Of a stretch of 64,000 nt of DNA, positions 31,080 to 43,499 are shown piece after piece (position 1 is the first letter of the stretch; every line of letters starts with the position of its first letter). Below the pieces are notes generated by a model. That model saw only the letters and a program-made list of their open reading frames with translations. It searched no databases and had not been told where the DNA came from. The translations under genes were made by a program, and so were the position numbers. The DNA comes from Polytrichum commune. Its lineage: Eukaryota; Streptophyta; Polytrichopsida; Polytrichales; Polytrichaceae. The stretch is from NCBI GenBank assembly GCA_950295325.1, contig OX485806.1, positions 43,030,001 to 43,094,000 on the forward strand, given 5' to 3'.

Positions 31080-32560
31080 TAGAAGATTCTGAAGTTGGCT
31101 CCCTGGGAACACACCTCTCCACAGCGCAACCACTGCACCTTGATACGAGGTGAATATGGCCACTAAGTCCCTAAACCAACCACAAAAAAATCAATCGCGA
31201 GGTTCACATTTGTGGCCCCCTAGCTCTCACCTCGAACCTCACTAAGATAGCATCAAGGCACCCCTAGAATAACAACCAAAATTCAGATGATCACATCTCA
31301 TTTGTGCCCCCTAGCTCTCAACTAAAATTTCACTAAGAGAGCATCTACTCACCCCTAAACAAGCCCCCCTATATGCACATGATCACATATCATATGTGCC
31401 CCCTCAAAACCTCATTCACGAGCATCCAGCCACCAAAATAACCTCACTAAGTGAGCATCCAGCCCACAAAAATAAAAAACAGGCCATCAAAAATAAAAAG
31501 CGAGGTGCACATATCTGCCCCTAGGAGTCTGTCGGATCCGACAGTGCCCCGAGCTCTAACCTCACACCTCACTAAGGACCATGCAGCCACCGTACAAAGC
31601 CACCAAAAATCAGATAATAACCTCACAATTCTGCCCCCAGCTCTAACCTTCAACCTCCCGAAAATAAAAAACGAGGTGCACATATCTGCCCCTAGGGGTC
31701 TGTCAGATCCGACAGTGCCCCAGCTCTGAACTCAAAGAAAAAGAAAGCTGAAGAACGAAACGAAATGAAACGAACGAACGAACCGAACCGAACCGAACCG
31801 CACCACCCGGCCCGCGCCCGCTCCAGCTCCTTCTCCTTCTCCGTCTTTTTCTTTCTTTAAGGATGCCTAATGGGTTTGAGGCAAGGGTTATGGGTTTGTC
31901 GCTCACAGACTTTGCCGCTCCGCTCACACAGACTTCGCCGCCTACAGACGTGGCCGCTCACAGGTATCACAACTCACAGGTATCACAACTCACAAATTTC
32001 CCAACTCAAAGAGGCCGGCTACCTCACAAATCACACAGGTACTACGACGACACAACAACCCTCTCACAGAAGTAACAACAAATTTAGGGTCCAGGTGCTT
32101 GTTTGTGAAACCAACAACGAAAATGGAACCTCCACTACTACGAAGTCAAAGCTGATTTAGAGAAGCAAGGGGAGACTTAAATCACAAGCCACTCTAAGTG
32201 AGCATTTATCCACCCTAATAGGCCATCAAAAATCAATTAGCAAGGTGCACATATCTGCCCCCAGGGTTCTGTCGGATCTGACAATGCCCTTAGGCTCCCA
32301 CTTTGAACCTCACTAGGACCATTCAGCCACCGAAATTCATATGATCACCTCTCATCTCTGGCCCCCAAGCTATCACATCGAACCACACTAAGAGCATCCA
32401 GCCACCCCACAAAGCCACCAAAATTTTTGCCCCCCCAACTCTCACCTTGAACCTCACTAAGGAGCCCTTTGTCAACCCTAAACTAGCCATCAAAAGTCAT
32501 TTGCGAGATTCAAATTTCATCCCCCAGGGCTCTCACCTCAAACCTCTCCACGGGGCGACC
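31080..32560. repeat. Degenerate tandem repeats filling the first large intron
   Basis: Units contain CCTCACTAAGNGAGCATCCAGCCAC, TCTGCCCCC, AGCTCTCACCT and GGTGCACATATCTGCCC in rotating order, with period roughly 80-170 bp. Three units carry a 16-base palindrome CTGTCGGATCCGACAG at 31529, 31700 and 32269 (the last two with changes). Confidence 0.75.
31768..31805. repeat. (CGAAC)n-like microsatellite
   Basis: GAACGAAACGAAATG is followed by CGAACGAACGAACCGAACCG, then GC-rich and CT-rich sequence. On minus it would read as (GGTTC)n and a purine tract, inside the intron of the ParB-MTase-like pseudogene. Confidence 0.7.
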
Positions 32561-33112
32561 ACTGCCCTTCCCTCGAGTCACTCCCCCGCTCCAAATCGTG
32601 GCTGCAACCCTGCATGCCTAGTTCAGAGGTCCGTTGTAATGCGGGGAACGATGGTAGGCTACTGCCGCGGCAGTCTTGTTCCTTTCCACTTGTGACAGTC
32701 TCATTGTGATGTCGAGTGCTTCGACGGGCCCACACTTGTTGCTGTCTCTAGCTCACAAATACAACCCTTAATTTCTAGTGCATATATGTTAACATCAACT
32801 TGAGGTTCATACCTGGGTCTCGCAAATTCTCGATAGATCATGTGATATCTCCACTTGTCTGGTCGTACCCACTCCAGCTTCCTTGCTAGCAATGTCTTCA
32901 CCACTGTGAGTCTGGCTTCTCCGTATACGAGACCTTGACCGTGTGCGGTCTGGGGAGAATTCCAATCCCTTGACTGTGTTGTTTAAGCTATCATATCGTT
33001 GTTTCGGTGGTCTCATCCTAGATGCCCTTAATTGCTTCCTGCTTGAGAAAAGTGCCTTCCTCCTCCTCTTCGCCTTTGGTATCACTAACTCTATCGGCGA
33101 GGACCCTGTCAT

Positions 33113-33882
33113 GTAACTGAACCGGTTTCACAAATTCTACACTTCCCTCCTCTGTGAACATCACTCTATCAATGTACGTGTCTCGCCTTTATTACATCCA
33201 CACTAATATTCCATCCCATAATCTCGTTCACATAATGTCGATATGTTTTTATTACAGTCAAGTTGCTATAAACATATAAGGAATCATAAAAAAAAATTTA
33301 AAATAATGAACACGGATGTCTAATAACATTTATAGAAATAATCCAGAAGTAATCTAAAAATGAAGAATATCATGTTTTATAAAAATAAAAATGATAGTAC
33401 AAATGATAATACATAATTCAAACTAAACTAATTGAAAGAAATATTCTGTATAGCCATACCTTGACGATACTCTTCCAACTAAACTAACCTATTCTAGCTT
33501 CTCCTTAAAGGTTAATGCTCTTCCCTTGCCCATTTCAATCCTCCACTCCAAAAGAAACACTTTACTTTAGGGTGTCCCTTATATCCACTAAATGGTTCAC
33601 GTGGTCTCTGGTGTATTTATAAGTACGTCACTCGGCATCCAGCCTCATGTTTGTTATTAATATATCTAATTTGGATTGGCATATGATCATGACTAACTTA
33701 AGTAACTGCTCCACTGCATTTTCAATTTTAATTCAAATTGCTCCGCCGTCTTTCATAGATTCCATCTTGCCATGGTTTTCTAATCACATCATTATATACA
33801 CCGCCCCACTTTCAATTCACTTTAAGTCCATTGCCCATTTGGCCACTACCTTCTGTGAACTCGCATTTACAATTCTTCTACA
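33113..33882. promoter_or_regulatory. Divergent intergenic region of the transposon
   Basis: 770 AT-rich bases lie between the two divergent start codons (33112 on minus, 33883 on plus), so both promoters are expected here. I see A/T-rich words but no TATA box that I can assign with confidence. Confidence 0.35.
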
Positions 33883-36800
33883 ATGGCCACCATCCGAGCA
33901 CTGCACCATTCCATCCCGCTTATGATCCCTCTAGGAGATGATGGTCTAGCCAAAGTCGCAGAGTCGTTCCTTAGTTTGAGGTTTAGATTCCACCCAGACC
34001 CAATTCATGTCGAGGAAGAAGTCTTTAATGCTAACGGTGATTTGAGTCACACTGTCCTTCAGATATCATTTCGCAATGACGATGGTAGAATTTGGTTCTT
34101 GCTCCTTGGAACGTACAAGGCCATAGGCGTCACCGAGTTGGATATGGCCACCACAACTGTGTTGCTAACACCAGGTGTGTCCCTTACGTCCACCACGCAG
34201 GTTCTTCTTCTCGCGACGGTCAAGAAGGAGCCCGGCATCGAAGAGGTTACCTTGCTCAGTGACTCTGATGATGATCTGCCACCTGCCTCTGACGTTGCCT
34301 CACTTACCCCACCTCCATCGCAAGATCAGCCCTTCATCAATCCTCTAAGGATTCCACAGTCGCCTACTGTAAGTCAACCATCTACTTCCAGACCCCCAGT
34401 TCACCCAGGTGTTTCTAAAGATCGCCCGAGTGTTGTCCACCACTTGAAATTGCTTGCAACCCGACCAGGGTCCAAGAACATACTCAAGAAGATTGATTAT
34501 GAATCTGTTAGGCATGAGAAGGTTGACTACCTCCCATCCGTTTTTGACGGCGACAACCTCTTTGAAATCCCTCCTCTCGGAGCTGATGCTCCCCATTCCC
34601 ATGCTAGACTCATGTTCGGAATGGACAAGCGTTTCGACGGTCATGCTTGGTGTAGGACAAAGACGTCTAATATTACCAATGATCTCGACTTGACCTTCCG
34701 GTCCTCATGTTGTGTTGGCCATCTCCGTTGTGATAACAAGGGATGTGATTATCTCAACCGCCCCAATCAAGCCACTGACGTCAACAAGACCGAATGGGAA
34801 GGCTGTACCCCCTCACCCTACTCCGTAGGAGCTGATCCCCCATCTGGGTCATCTCTCGTTTGTAAGGTCTGTAAGACACTACCCTATTGTCTTGATACTT
34901 GCCAAGCTAAGATGTACTATGTTCTTGGCAAAGGTGACATGACCCGTGCATGCATCCATATGGGTCATCACCATCACCCCGTTTCGCAAGGTGTATGTAG
35001 AGAGTCTAAGGTCGAAATTCATGATCTCATTGGTAGAGAGGTTGAGAGGACTCCCACCGCCACCAACTCTGCGATTGCTTTGGCTGCAAGTAAAGAGTTC
35101 CTTGCCAAGTATCTTCTACGCATGGGTGATGATCCCAATAAAGTTATGGACCTTGAGTCCATGAAGTTTGTCATGGACAGGTACCAACACCTCAGCACCC
35201 CTAGTATTCGAAACACAGTCACTTCCTTCAAGCGCATTGGGCGAGGGGGGAACATTGACAGCATCACCGGACTCAGAGGTCATAGGAGTTGGCCCTATGT
35301 GCAAAAAAACAAATTCCCAGGCCAAGGAAAATTGTTGGAGAAAGTCTATGTATTCAAGATGTCCGAGGTGGGCCCTGGGTCAGGAGTTGACCTTGTCAGG
35401 AGAATGCAACCACATGGTGATTTGCAGGATGCTTGGGTCATGTTTGACCATGTCAAGCGTGTCAAGGGGTGGACAACCATGGCTTGCCATGTCTATGACT
35501 CGGCCTACTGCCGGGTTATGACTATTGCAGTATGTGATATGTAGTCTGAGGATGTCACAGCGCAGAGCCTTCTTTGGCATGGGCTCAATGAAGTTATGCA
35601 CAGACATGGCATTGCTAAAGTTAACTTCAAAGGGTTCATGGCGGACAGTGCACAAGCCAATTGGAATGCAGTTAGGATTATCTATGGCAGTGGTGATCCC
35701 AAGGTTCCTATGGAGTCTCGCGAGAGGACATGTCTATTGCATTGGACAGTGTCTATGGAGCGCCACACCGCCACCCACATCAAGCCCGACCTCCAACAAC
35801 AACACAAGTTGTTATGCAAGTAGTACAAGGATGCCAAGACTCCCGAGCAGTCCGAGTCCTGTTATCTTGCCATCCGGGCATGGTGGCTTTCCTCTGGAGC
35901 AGCATCCGAGGAAGGAATCAAGGACCTTGATACATGGCTTGCATTTTGGCACTTTCATTACCGTCAATGGGGTGGTTTCATGCAACTAGTGAGTGTACCA
36001 TCCACTTTTTATTTCGTTTTTTGGTGTCAATTTTTTTTTGCCTATTAAGCCTTTTTTGTCATATGTTGTACATCTCCATAATACCAATATCAGTTTAGGC
36101 TTTTAGCCAGATTTTGTGCAAAGCGTACTCACTACATTTTATTGATTTCTCTCATAATTTCATAGATTCCGAGTTGGCGGAGATGCCATCTTGCAACCTC
36201 TCTGAGACAGTCCACAACAAATGGCTTCAGCAGTCTGGAAACCGTGGCTCTGATCTATATGTTGCCACCGTGGATGATTTCGTGAGGGTGTTCATACAAT
36301 GTACTAACTACTACGCCTACTTGAAGGGTGATCGCTCTGGTACTGGCCCAAGAAAAGAAGAACTCCGCCTTCGTGCTACACAACGATCCGGTGACGCCAA
36401 GAGAATTGTTGCAGCCCTCGAGCACAGGCCTGGAGCAGAGCATTGGTGCACCCGCAAACCCCAACTCGAAGGAGAGGAGGTCTTTGGCACCACCAAGCGC
36501 AAACTTGATATGCCCCCTGGTTCTGATCAGGATTCACATAGACCTGACAAGGTCAGCTTCTTTCATCCACAAGTGAGCACTAGGTCAACCAAGGCCCGTA
36601 CTGATTCTGCCACACCATCAACCCTGCCCCTAACACAATCACCCGAGAAAACGATTCCACAACGGGTCACCACGTCAATAACATTCAGGAGACCCACTGC
36701 GATGTCCCCAAGTGGCACATTTCTAGACTGCCCAAGACTTCCGCCAAGGCCTGCTTCGCCATGCAAGCTCGCACAAAGACCAAGTGCACCCAGAAGATCG

Positions 36801-37549
36801 TTCGGCATGGTAAAAGTACTCCAGCTCCTATGTACACTGGCTACATGCGCGACTACAAGAAGAACAAGGAATTCTTGACACAGTTCTTCTTCTGCAACGA
36901 CGACATTGAAAGATGTGTCAAAGGCACTAGGAGGAAGTGAGTGCAGTACCGTCCGGATGTCCCGGACGTCTGGCCTGTCCTCACTGGGACAAACCTCACT
37001 CTCCAAGAGGTTTTGGCCCTTGAAGAAGGGGGATTCCAACTTCAGCAGCGTCAAGATGCATGTGTCACCCAGAAGACTCTTCGGCCACTCCTCCAATGTT
37101 GCCTCATCCATGGCCGAACTCCCTACCCCGGCCCAAGCCGATCAATACCCTACGCTCAGGTTTGGAAAGAAGATTCGGCGCAGTAACAACGGACCATGCA
37201 TCCAACAACGCAACAAGTGGGAGTCCGCCCTCAACGTCAACGGACAAATCACCTCCGTTACAATGATACCTCACCTAGGGATCGGATGCATCATTCTCTT
37301 CCAGTCCCGAAAGAAGGCTAAGGTTGAGGAGTACCGTATCACTATCAGCACCTTCCCGTCGTGCACATGCCCGGATTTCATGGAAATGTCAGCAAGAGCA
37401 CTTGGGAAGCGGCGCACTTGGACTTCATCTTCCGTGTGACCTGCAACTTGGATCAATACCAAGAAACTTTCATCCATGCTCCGAGCCTTAGTTTCAATGA
37501 AGTGAAGCACCTCCTCGAAAGTGGCATCATGAAGCATGTGGGACCTTAG
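33883..37549 (+). pseudogene. SWIM-type (MULE/Zisupton-like) transposase, decayed
   Basis: The ATG at 33883 opens a frame of 553 codons. Residues ~1-200 are variable. A cysteine cluster follows (CCVGHLRCDNKGCDYL ... CKVCKTLPYCLDTC, ~285-345), then CIHMGHHHHPVSQGVC. The RNase H-like core begins at MTIAVCDM and, after an in-frame TAG (35542-35544), continues in the same frame with FKGFMADSAQANWNAV. A second TAG lies at 35821-35823. An intron near 35987-36165 leads to NLSETVHNKW...; frameshifts follow before TISTFPSCTCPDF, a SWIM zinc-finger start (37346-37380), and HLDFIFRVTCNLD in a shifted frame. DDE cores followed by SWIM are typical of MULE and Zisupton/KDZ transposases; I cannot decide between them by eye. 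A relative lies at 63225-63990. It is inactive because of stops and shifts. Confidence 0.72.
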
Positions 37550-38118
37550 CGTGGATACCTATAGGAGCTAGGTTGCCCCCCCCCCTTATTTATAAGTTCA
37601 TGCTAAGTATTTCCTATTGCGTTGAGTATACCATAGAATGAGTTCGCTCCGAAAATATCGCTGATATATCAGACCTATCATTATCTACATGATTTGAATT
37701 GTATTCGTTTCTAAATATTTATAAAGGTTTCTAAATATTTATGGGTCTCTTCTTCCAACGGTAGTTTTAGATGTTATTGAATGGTACGAGTTTTGCTACT
37801 TGCTTGAATGCTTGAATTTTATGACTTAGAATTTTCTCTTACGTTGTGACCTTAGCCTTTGATTAAGCGGCTCTCACCATAATATGGACAGTAAAAAGTT
37901 CCCTGGTTTAATTAGATCATGTCAACTAGTCTCTCTAAAAGGTACCCTAAAACAAAGTCTCTGTCCTTAAAGCCCTCAAAATTTGCACGGTAATAGGTCC
38001 ATCATTTTTACTAAAAAAAGAGGTCCCACGATTTTTCTATTTCTATTTCTAAATTTAGAAAATTTATTACTATAATAGGAAAGTGTTGACTTTTTTCTGC
38101 TCACTGTAAGCAAATTTT

Positions 38119-38169
38119 CTGCTCACCGCTCACCGCTCGCGTCCCACCGCTCACACGGTAGCATCGTTG
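38119..38169 (-). repeat. Right terminal repeat, inverted GTGAGCGG iterons
   Basis: The plus strand reads TCTGCTCACCGCTCACCGCT...CCGCTCACACGGTAGCATCGTTG, the inverse of the left end at 26669-26720 with small changes. Confidence 0.65.
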
Positions 38170-39545
38170 TCTGGAGCGGTGAAGGACCTATCGGTTCGGT
38201 GGTTTTTTCTCTCTTCGTTTTCTTCTGGGAGCGTCTGCGGAGGGGCTCTCCTCGGCAGGAAGGGCATGCTGGACTTCTGTGGGCTAATGGAAGCAATCAG
38301 TTGGGATCAATGAGGTTGAGTAGATAGGGAAGGACGCGGTGAAGAGCTGACTGTGGCTGATGAAGCCACAGCCGAATTGATATCAGGGTCGACATTGGGG
38401 AATACGGGCTCGGAAGAGCCGGGGCTTCGAGGCACGAAATTCAATCTGCCAGGTGGGTAGTTGATGAGATCATAAGGAAAGAATCGAGGGGGCAAGCTGA
38501 GGTCTGGAAGCAAAGTGAGGATTAGTCTGCACATGGAATCTCCAGGCGAGCAGGTCGGAAGTGGAATTGAATTGATCTCTGAATCAACTGTGTGATGCAC
38601 AACAATTTCGATGAGCATTGGTCCAGTTGTTAATTTGGTAGAGATCTGATTGACAATCACAAGGGCTACTAAAATTTGGGACTAAGGCCACCGGTCAGAG
38701 AAGACAGGAGGAAAAGGTATTGAATAGATGCCCAAGTTTAGTGGACTCCAAGTGAAGAAAGCAGGTTTGCTGGCCGATCAAGCATCTCAGTGACTCGGGC
38801 TTCACTTCTGCGGTCTGGGTTCCACTGAGACGCAAGTCCAGGGCTGAAGGGTTGCTGCCGAGGCGAGGGGGATGACTGAGATATAGGCGCAGGGCTTGGG
38901 AAGCAGAGGATCACCAAAACAGAGGCTTGCAAAGGCTGCTGGTCACTGCAGTCGTCGAGGAAGCCCAACTGAAGGTTGACGGGCACTGACGGGTGCCTTG
39001 ACAGACCAAACAGCGTAGATTTGGCCGCAAGGTAGTAAGATTGAAGGCCGAGGGTTGAGATCTAGGGGTGCCCAATGACTTGGGAGACTGGAATTAAATT
39101 GTAAAGGGAACACTTATTAGGTTGTTAGGTTTGGGTTGGCATTTAGATGCTAATCAATGTGGTTGGAAGCGTAGTGATTAAGGGGAAGGGTAATGTAGGT
39201 TGAAAAGGGGAGGTGGATTAGTGTAGAGGGAGAAGGGGGTGATTAAGGAAGGAGAGGAAGTAGTGGGCAAGTGGGCAAGTGTGCATTTGTTCCAGTTAGA
39301 GGTGTTTAGGAAGTGATTGTGTGATTGTGTGAAGGTAAACTGGACACAAGGCGTGGAGTATTCTTAAATACTGATTGCCTTGTGCCCCATAATAAAGAGT
39401 GTGACTTTCCTTGACGAATTGAGAAAATGAGGTTAAGTGTGCCTCAACATGGGAGGAACAAGAGGAAGGCATGTGAGCTCTAGACTTCTACCTGGACTAG
39501 GACGCAAGCAAGGGTGGGGGTTTAGGGCTGACAGGGAACAAACCC
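38170..39545. other. No recognisable gene
   Basis: Two minus-strand frames (38660-38307 and 38986-38738) rich in Ser/Pro have no motif I recognise. The sequence is less AT-rich than its surroundings. It may be an old gene fragment. Confidence 0.35.
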
Positions 39546-40065
39546 CGACATCACTATTTTTGAGAAATGGATCAAAGATGCAGTGCATAGGCACCCTGTG
39601 GACCCCAACAATGCGGATGACATGGACCGAGTGTTGCTGTGCAGCAGACCATCACAACTAGCCACGCGATACACGAGGATGAAGGCCTACGGAAACTACT
39701 TTCATGTAGAGTACCAGCAATCCGCCACGCTTCGCACTTATAACAGCGGTGTGGCCTCCGTGTTTCACATGTCCTCCATGGAGTCGGGATCAACAACGTT
39801 GAACTATGTGGGAGTACTAAAGGATATACTAAAATCGAACTATGGCCCATTTCGTACCCCTATTATATTTTTTAGGTGCAAGTGGATGAAACAATGCGAC
39901 AATCCCGGTAATCCTACTTATGTAAGAGATGATGTCACAAAATACCGAAGATGTTGGAGCCGTTTATTTTTCCCAGCCAAGCAATACAAGTATTTTGGTC
40001 AGAGGAAGTGGGCAGAATGGGATGGAGAGTTGTGTTGGCGAAGGAGGCACGCCAAGAAGACATGA
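39546..40065 (+). pseudogene. CACTA (En/Spm) element fragment, DUF4216-type
   Basis: The frame contains GNYFHVEYQQ, LRTYNSGVASVFHM, LNYVGVLKDILKSNYGPFRTP, FFRCKWMKQ and NPTYVRDD. These match, from memory, the DUF4216 region at the C-terminal side of plant CACTA transposases (the sequence after the DDE core). No upstream transposase core or DUF4218 region is seen, and the frame degrades after VRDD, so this is a truncated copy. Confidence 0.7.
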
Positions 40066-43000
40066 ACAATGCACAACAGATGTATTCATTACTACAAGCA
40101 CACAAGTAGATGGAATGGACACAGCAGACCATCTGAATCTATCGCCCACCACCGTCTCCCTAGTGAGAGCCATATAACTTTCAGATTCCGAGAACTTACT
40201 GGCACTGGCGAGATTTTAGGTGTGTGTGAGAACATATGATCACATTTATGGTTGAGCCGAGAAAAACTCGGTTCGTGGAGAGTGGGGGCGGTTGCAGGTA
40301 ATGTAAGGGGGATTTTGTGTGCTCTCATTTGTACATGGATACATGGTAAAGTTGATTGTGCGTGGAAACATGTTGAACACTGATTTTGGAGGGAAATACA
40401 TTCAAGTATGCGCAATTATAATATGACACGAGAGTATGAGTCCAATATGACTTGTCGATGGACGACATTGTGTACGTGGCATGGCCCTCAAAGTGCAAAG
40501 TTGGCCACCTTGCAAGCCACTGAGATTGATTTTCAAGCACAGTAGTGATGACATCTATGCATGCACTTTGTCTATGAATGTCTTCCATATCAATGAATTC
40601 ATGTTAATTGTTCACACCATTAATGAAGTGGCATGCCACCTCATTGTCTCAAAAATGTCTAGTCATTATCGGTTGTGTTTTAAGTCATTACAGTGACTCG
40701 TCATCACCCTCATGATGGTCCATAATTTAATAAATTTTTGTGTGACACGTCCCTCAATGTATGTTAAGTACCAACATTATGAGAGGGAAATGAAACACCC
40801 AAAGGCATCAAGCATCACCAAGAGGAAGAAGATCATCACCGAAATGGAGAGAGGCCCGGAAGAGAGCTCGGAGGTTCTCAACCACGGCTATAGGGTCCAT
40901 TACCACGGCATCACAAGGAAGACGCGCGGTATTAGGCTCCCTTACCATGGTGATAGGTACTCGGCCGTTTAACAAAGGGAACTTAGTATTAGAAAGGAGG
41001 AATATAAGGGTATAGAAGGACATTATGTGGTATATTAGGACTAGGATTATATACCACTAATCTAAGTGTAAGTGTTTTGAAGACAATTATGAAAGCAATT
41101 ATAAGTAGTATTAGGGAGCATATAGGAATATGGGTTTTTGAGGATTAAATGACTATTGAGGAGATATGATTATGAAGTATATATGAGAATTGGGGATATT
41201 TTGAAAGACATGATTATGGAATATTAGGAATGTTGGGATATTAGAAGATGCATTATGAGCATATAGGACAAAGGTAGATTCTACTAGTATGTTTAAAACA
41301 AATCATTGGAATCAAGCAAATGTGAAGACTTGATTGCATTCTCAAAAGGAATTACAATGTAGCCACGACAAGGATATAGTAGAATCTTAGAGACTTGAAC
41401 ATTCAAATGGTAAAACGGTTATAACCGTTTAAGTTAGTTAACATCTACATATTTTGAAGATAGATAGTTATTTAGAAAAGTGGAGATCACAACCACTCTT
41501 AATGTAGATTTTGGATTAGGAAGAGAAGACTATATAAGGAAAGCAAATTAGGAGACTATTACCTCATTTTCTACACAACGAAGTTATCTTAAATTTGAGT
41601 GTCAAGAATCACTTGAAGCTTTTGTAACTCTCCTCTCGAGGAACTTTTGCAATACACTTATCTTTTCTACAATATGAGTGATCTCTCTTACCTCTCCCTC
41701 TCAATTTGAACTACGAGTCGTCAATGGTACTTTGTAGCTTAAGTGATTGAGCAACCGAGAGTAGAGTAGATTGAGTAGACTCTTTTGAGAAAGAACTCAA
41801 AAGATAGTGTGAGGGTGAAAACAAAGCGCTCAAGACAAATTGGAGAATCAATGGGACTTTGAGAGAGATTGAATTGAGAAAGTGATTGTCAACTTGAGTG
41901 AAGGAAACAAGATTATCTCTCAAAGCGGAACTTATCATTGATCTCCTCAAAAGGGAATTATAAATATACATGTGATTGAATGATTGAAGAATTATATGCA
42001 TGTTATGATTTAAGCAAAACAACTTAACGATTGCAACTTCTTCAAAAGAGGAGGAGCTTATTATTGAAAACTACATAATTGACTTATAAGTATTATACAT
42101 ATTATACTACATATTGATTGTTGAACTTATGATTAACAAGAATGATGAAGACATTAATTCATATCAAAGTTTGAATACATATGAATGAAGTAATATTGAT
42201 ATAAGATAATCTACTTACTACAATTGTTATTGAAGCTTCTTACTTTAAGATTCTTTGTGAGTTGTTGGATGTCATTACAATTTGAAGGATTATCTATTCA
42301 AGAGAAGATCTCTCTCTCTCTTGAGCAAAACTCAAAAGAGATAGGTTTATCTTCTCGTCATCAAGAAACACTTTATAGTAAAAGTGTTTCTTCTCTTAAG
42401 ATACTTTGTGAGTTGTTGGATGTCATTAACAATCAAAGAGGAGTTCTTTCTCTTGAATAAACCTCAAGAGAGTTATAATTATTCTTGTCATTAAAACACT
42501 TTGAATGTTAAACATGACATTGCAAAACAATCAATGATGTGTTCACGAAATTATAACTACTATATGCATACATATCAAGTTACAATATTATAAGTAGTAA
42601 CACTTGAGCTTAAAAAGGAAGACTCAAGAATATTAGATCTTCTTCATCATTATAAGATTACTATCATTTGTGTGATTAATATTTATGAACTACTAACATT
42701 AAGGATTCATACAATTTATTGAACACTATATTATTATCAAGGATATTGTTACACCTCTTGAAGCTTTCTTTAAATCTAATGGTTCTTATTATCAATGATG
42801 CCTTGAATTGAGAGTAAGAATTAAGATAATGAGATTGTGTTCACTCCAATAATTATATTCATATCATAAGGAGAAGAGAGGGATTATTAATTAGAGACCG
42901 AACATATTAATGAGGCACGGTAGTTCTCAAGCGAATATAAATTTACGTGATGTCTCACCGTGAGTCTTCTTGAGCTAAATTACAAGGGAACGACCCACGG

Positions 43001-43082
43001 GGTGCATCAATGTACACGTGGGCCTAGTATTGGTTACGAACTATGTAGAGTCATGATATAGTATGCCCATTTAGGGCCAACA
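40066..43082 (+). other. AT-rich, LTR-like DNA without genes
   Basis: No sustained coding frame. TATATAAGGA at 41531-41540 is followed by a CT-rich segment and the end ...GGGCCAACA at 43082, all as in a plus-oriented LTR. GGTAA flanks a TG at 40297-40303 and follows the CA at 43082, a possible 5-bp duplication around a ~2.8-kb solo LTR. That match could be chance. An internal direct repeat (CTTTGTGAGTTGTTGGATGT) occurs at about 42251 and 42412. Confidence 0.3.
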
Positions 43083-43499
43083 GGTAAATGACTGCACAAT
43101 TGCCACATAGGATTTGTCTTCGCGCATCCCCATGCAGTGGATGAATTGAAAGGTACACCTCACAGATGAACGAATGTCTGGGGTCCCGTTGAACGCATTT
43201 CATCCAAGAATCACCACCGTGAGTGAACAATGACTAAACGTCTATACACGTTAGTGGAATTGAATGTGGTGCACGACTGAGTCATTAAATGAGTACTTCA
43301 AGACGCCCAATCATTGATTCCATGGTCAGAATGGACAAATTTTCTTTTAGTGTCATCTTCAAGATTTGTTCACGCTTCTAGGCCAAGTTTTCATCATTTT
43401 GGTTGAGTTCTAGTATTGAATATGCCCCTTTGAGAGTTAGGTTAGCATGTTGGAGTGGATCCACTTCATAAGCCGCCTTGAAAGGCGATTACGTAGTAC

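Larger units (their letters stand above)
27058..33112 (-). pseudogene. Decayed ParB-like + DNA-methyltransferase-like gene
   Basis: Reconstructed minus exons: 33112-32813 (basic, nuclear-localisation-like N-terminus), 31010-30271 (ParB-like), 30190-29998, 29914-29720, 29608-29387, 29302-29071, about 29000-28400, 28401-27732 (methyltransferase-like), about 27640-27435, 27337-27058. Most have good GT-AG sites and matching phases. The ParB-like core reads LFVYDSNHRLLAW, then CVVLDT...DVLNAMHDINK, aligning with DGQHSVEA... and DISRYFNMNNK of the gene at 16955. The methyltransferase-like part has ADLVIADIPENL (DIPE for DPPY), then QVVVDVNAGVG and RQLGRHIIALEEDEDIF as motif I after it, the permuted order. 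Decay: in-frame TAA 30614-30612, TAA 29080-29078, TGA 28773-28771, TAG 28404-28402, and no proper acceptor after 27732. Same architecture as the 16955 gene but far diverged. Confidence 0.62.
26669..38169. mobile_element. Putative 11.5-kb DNA transposon with transposase and ParB-MTase-like cargo
   Basis: The left end (26669-26720) and the complement of the right end (38119-38169) share CAAnnATGCTACnnTGTGAGCGGTG followed by GTGAGCGG repeats and GTGAGCAGA. Inside are two divergent genes: a SWIM-type transposase on plus (33883-37549) and a ParB-MTase-like gene on minus (33112-27058). I could not find a convincing target duplication, so exact ends and unit status are inferred. Both genes are decayed, so it is probably an old, immobile copy. 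Confidence 0.5.
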
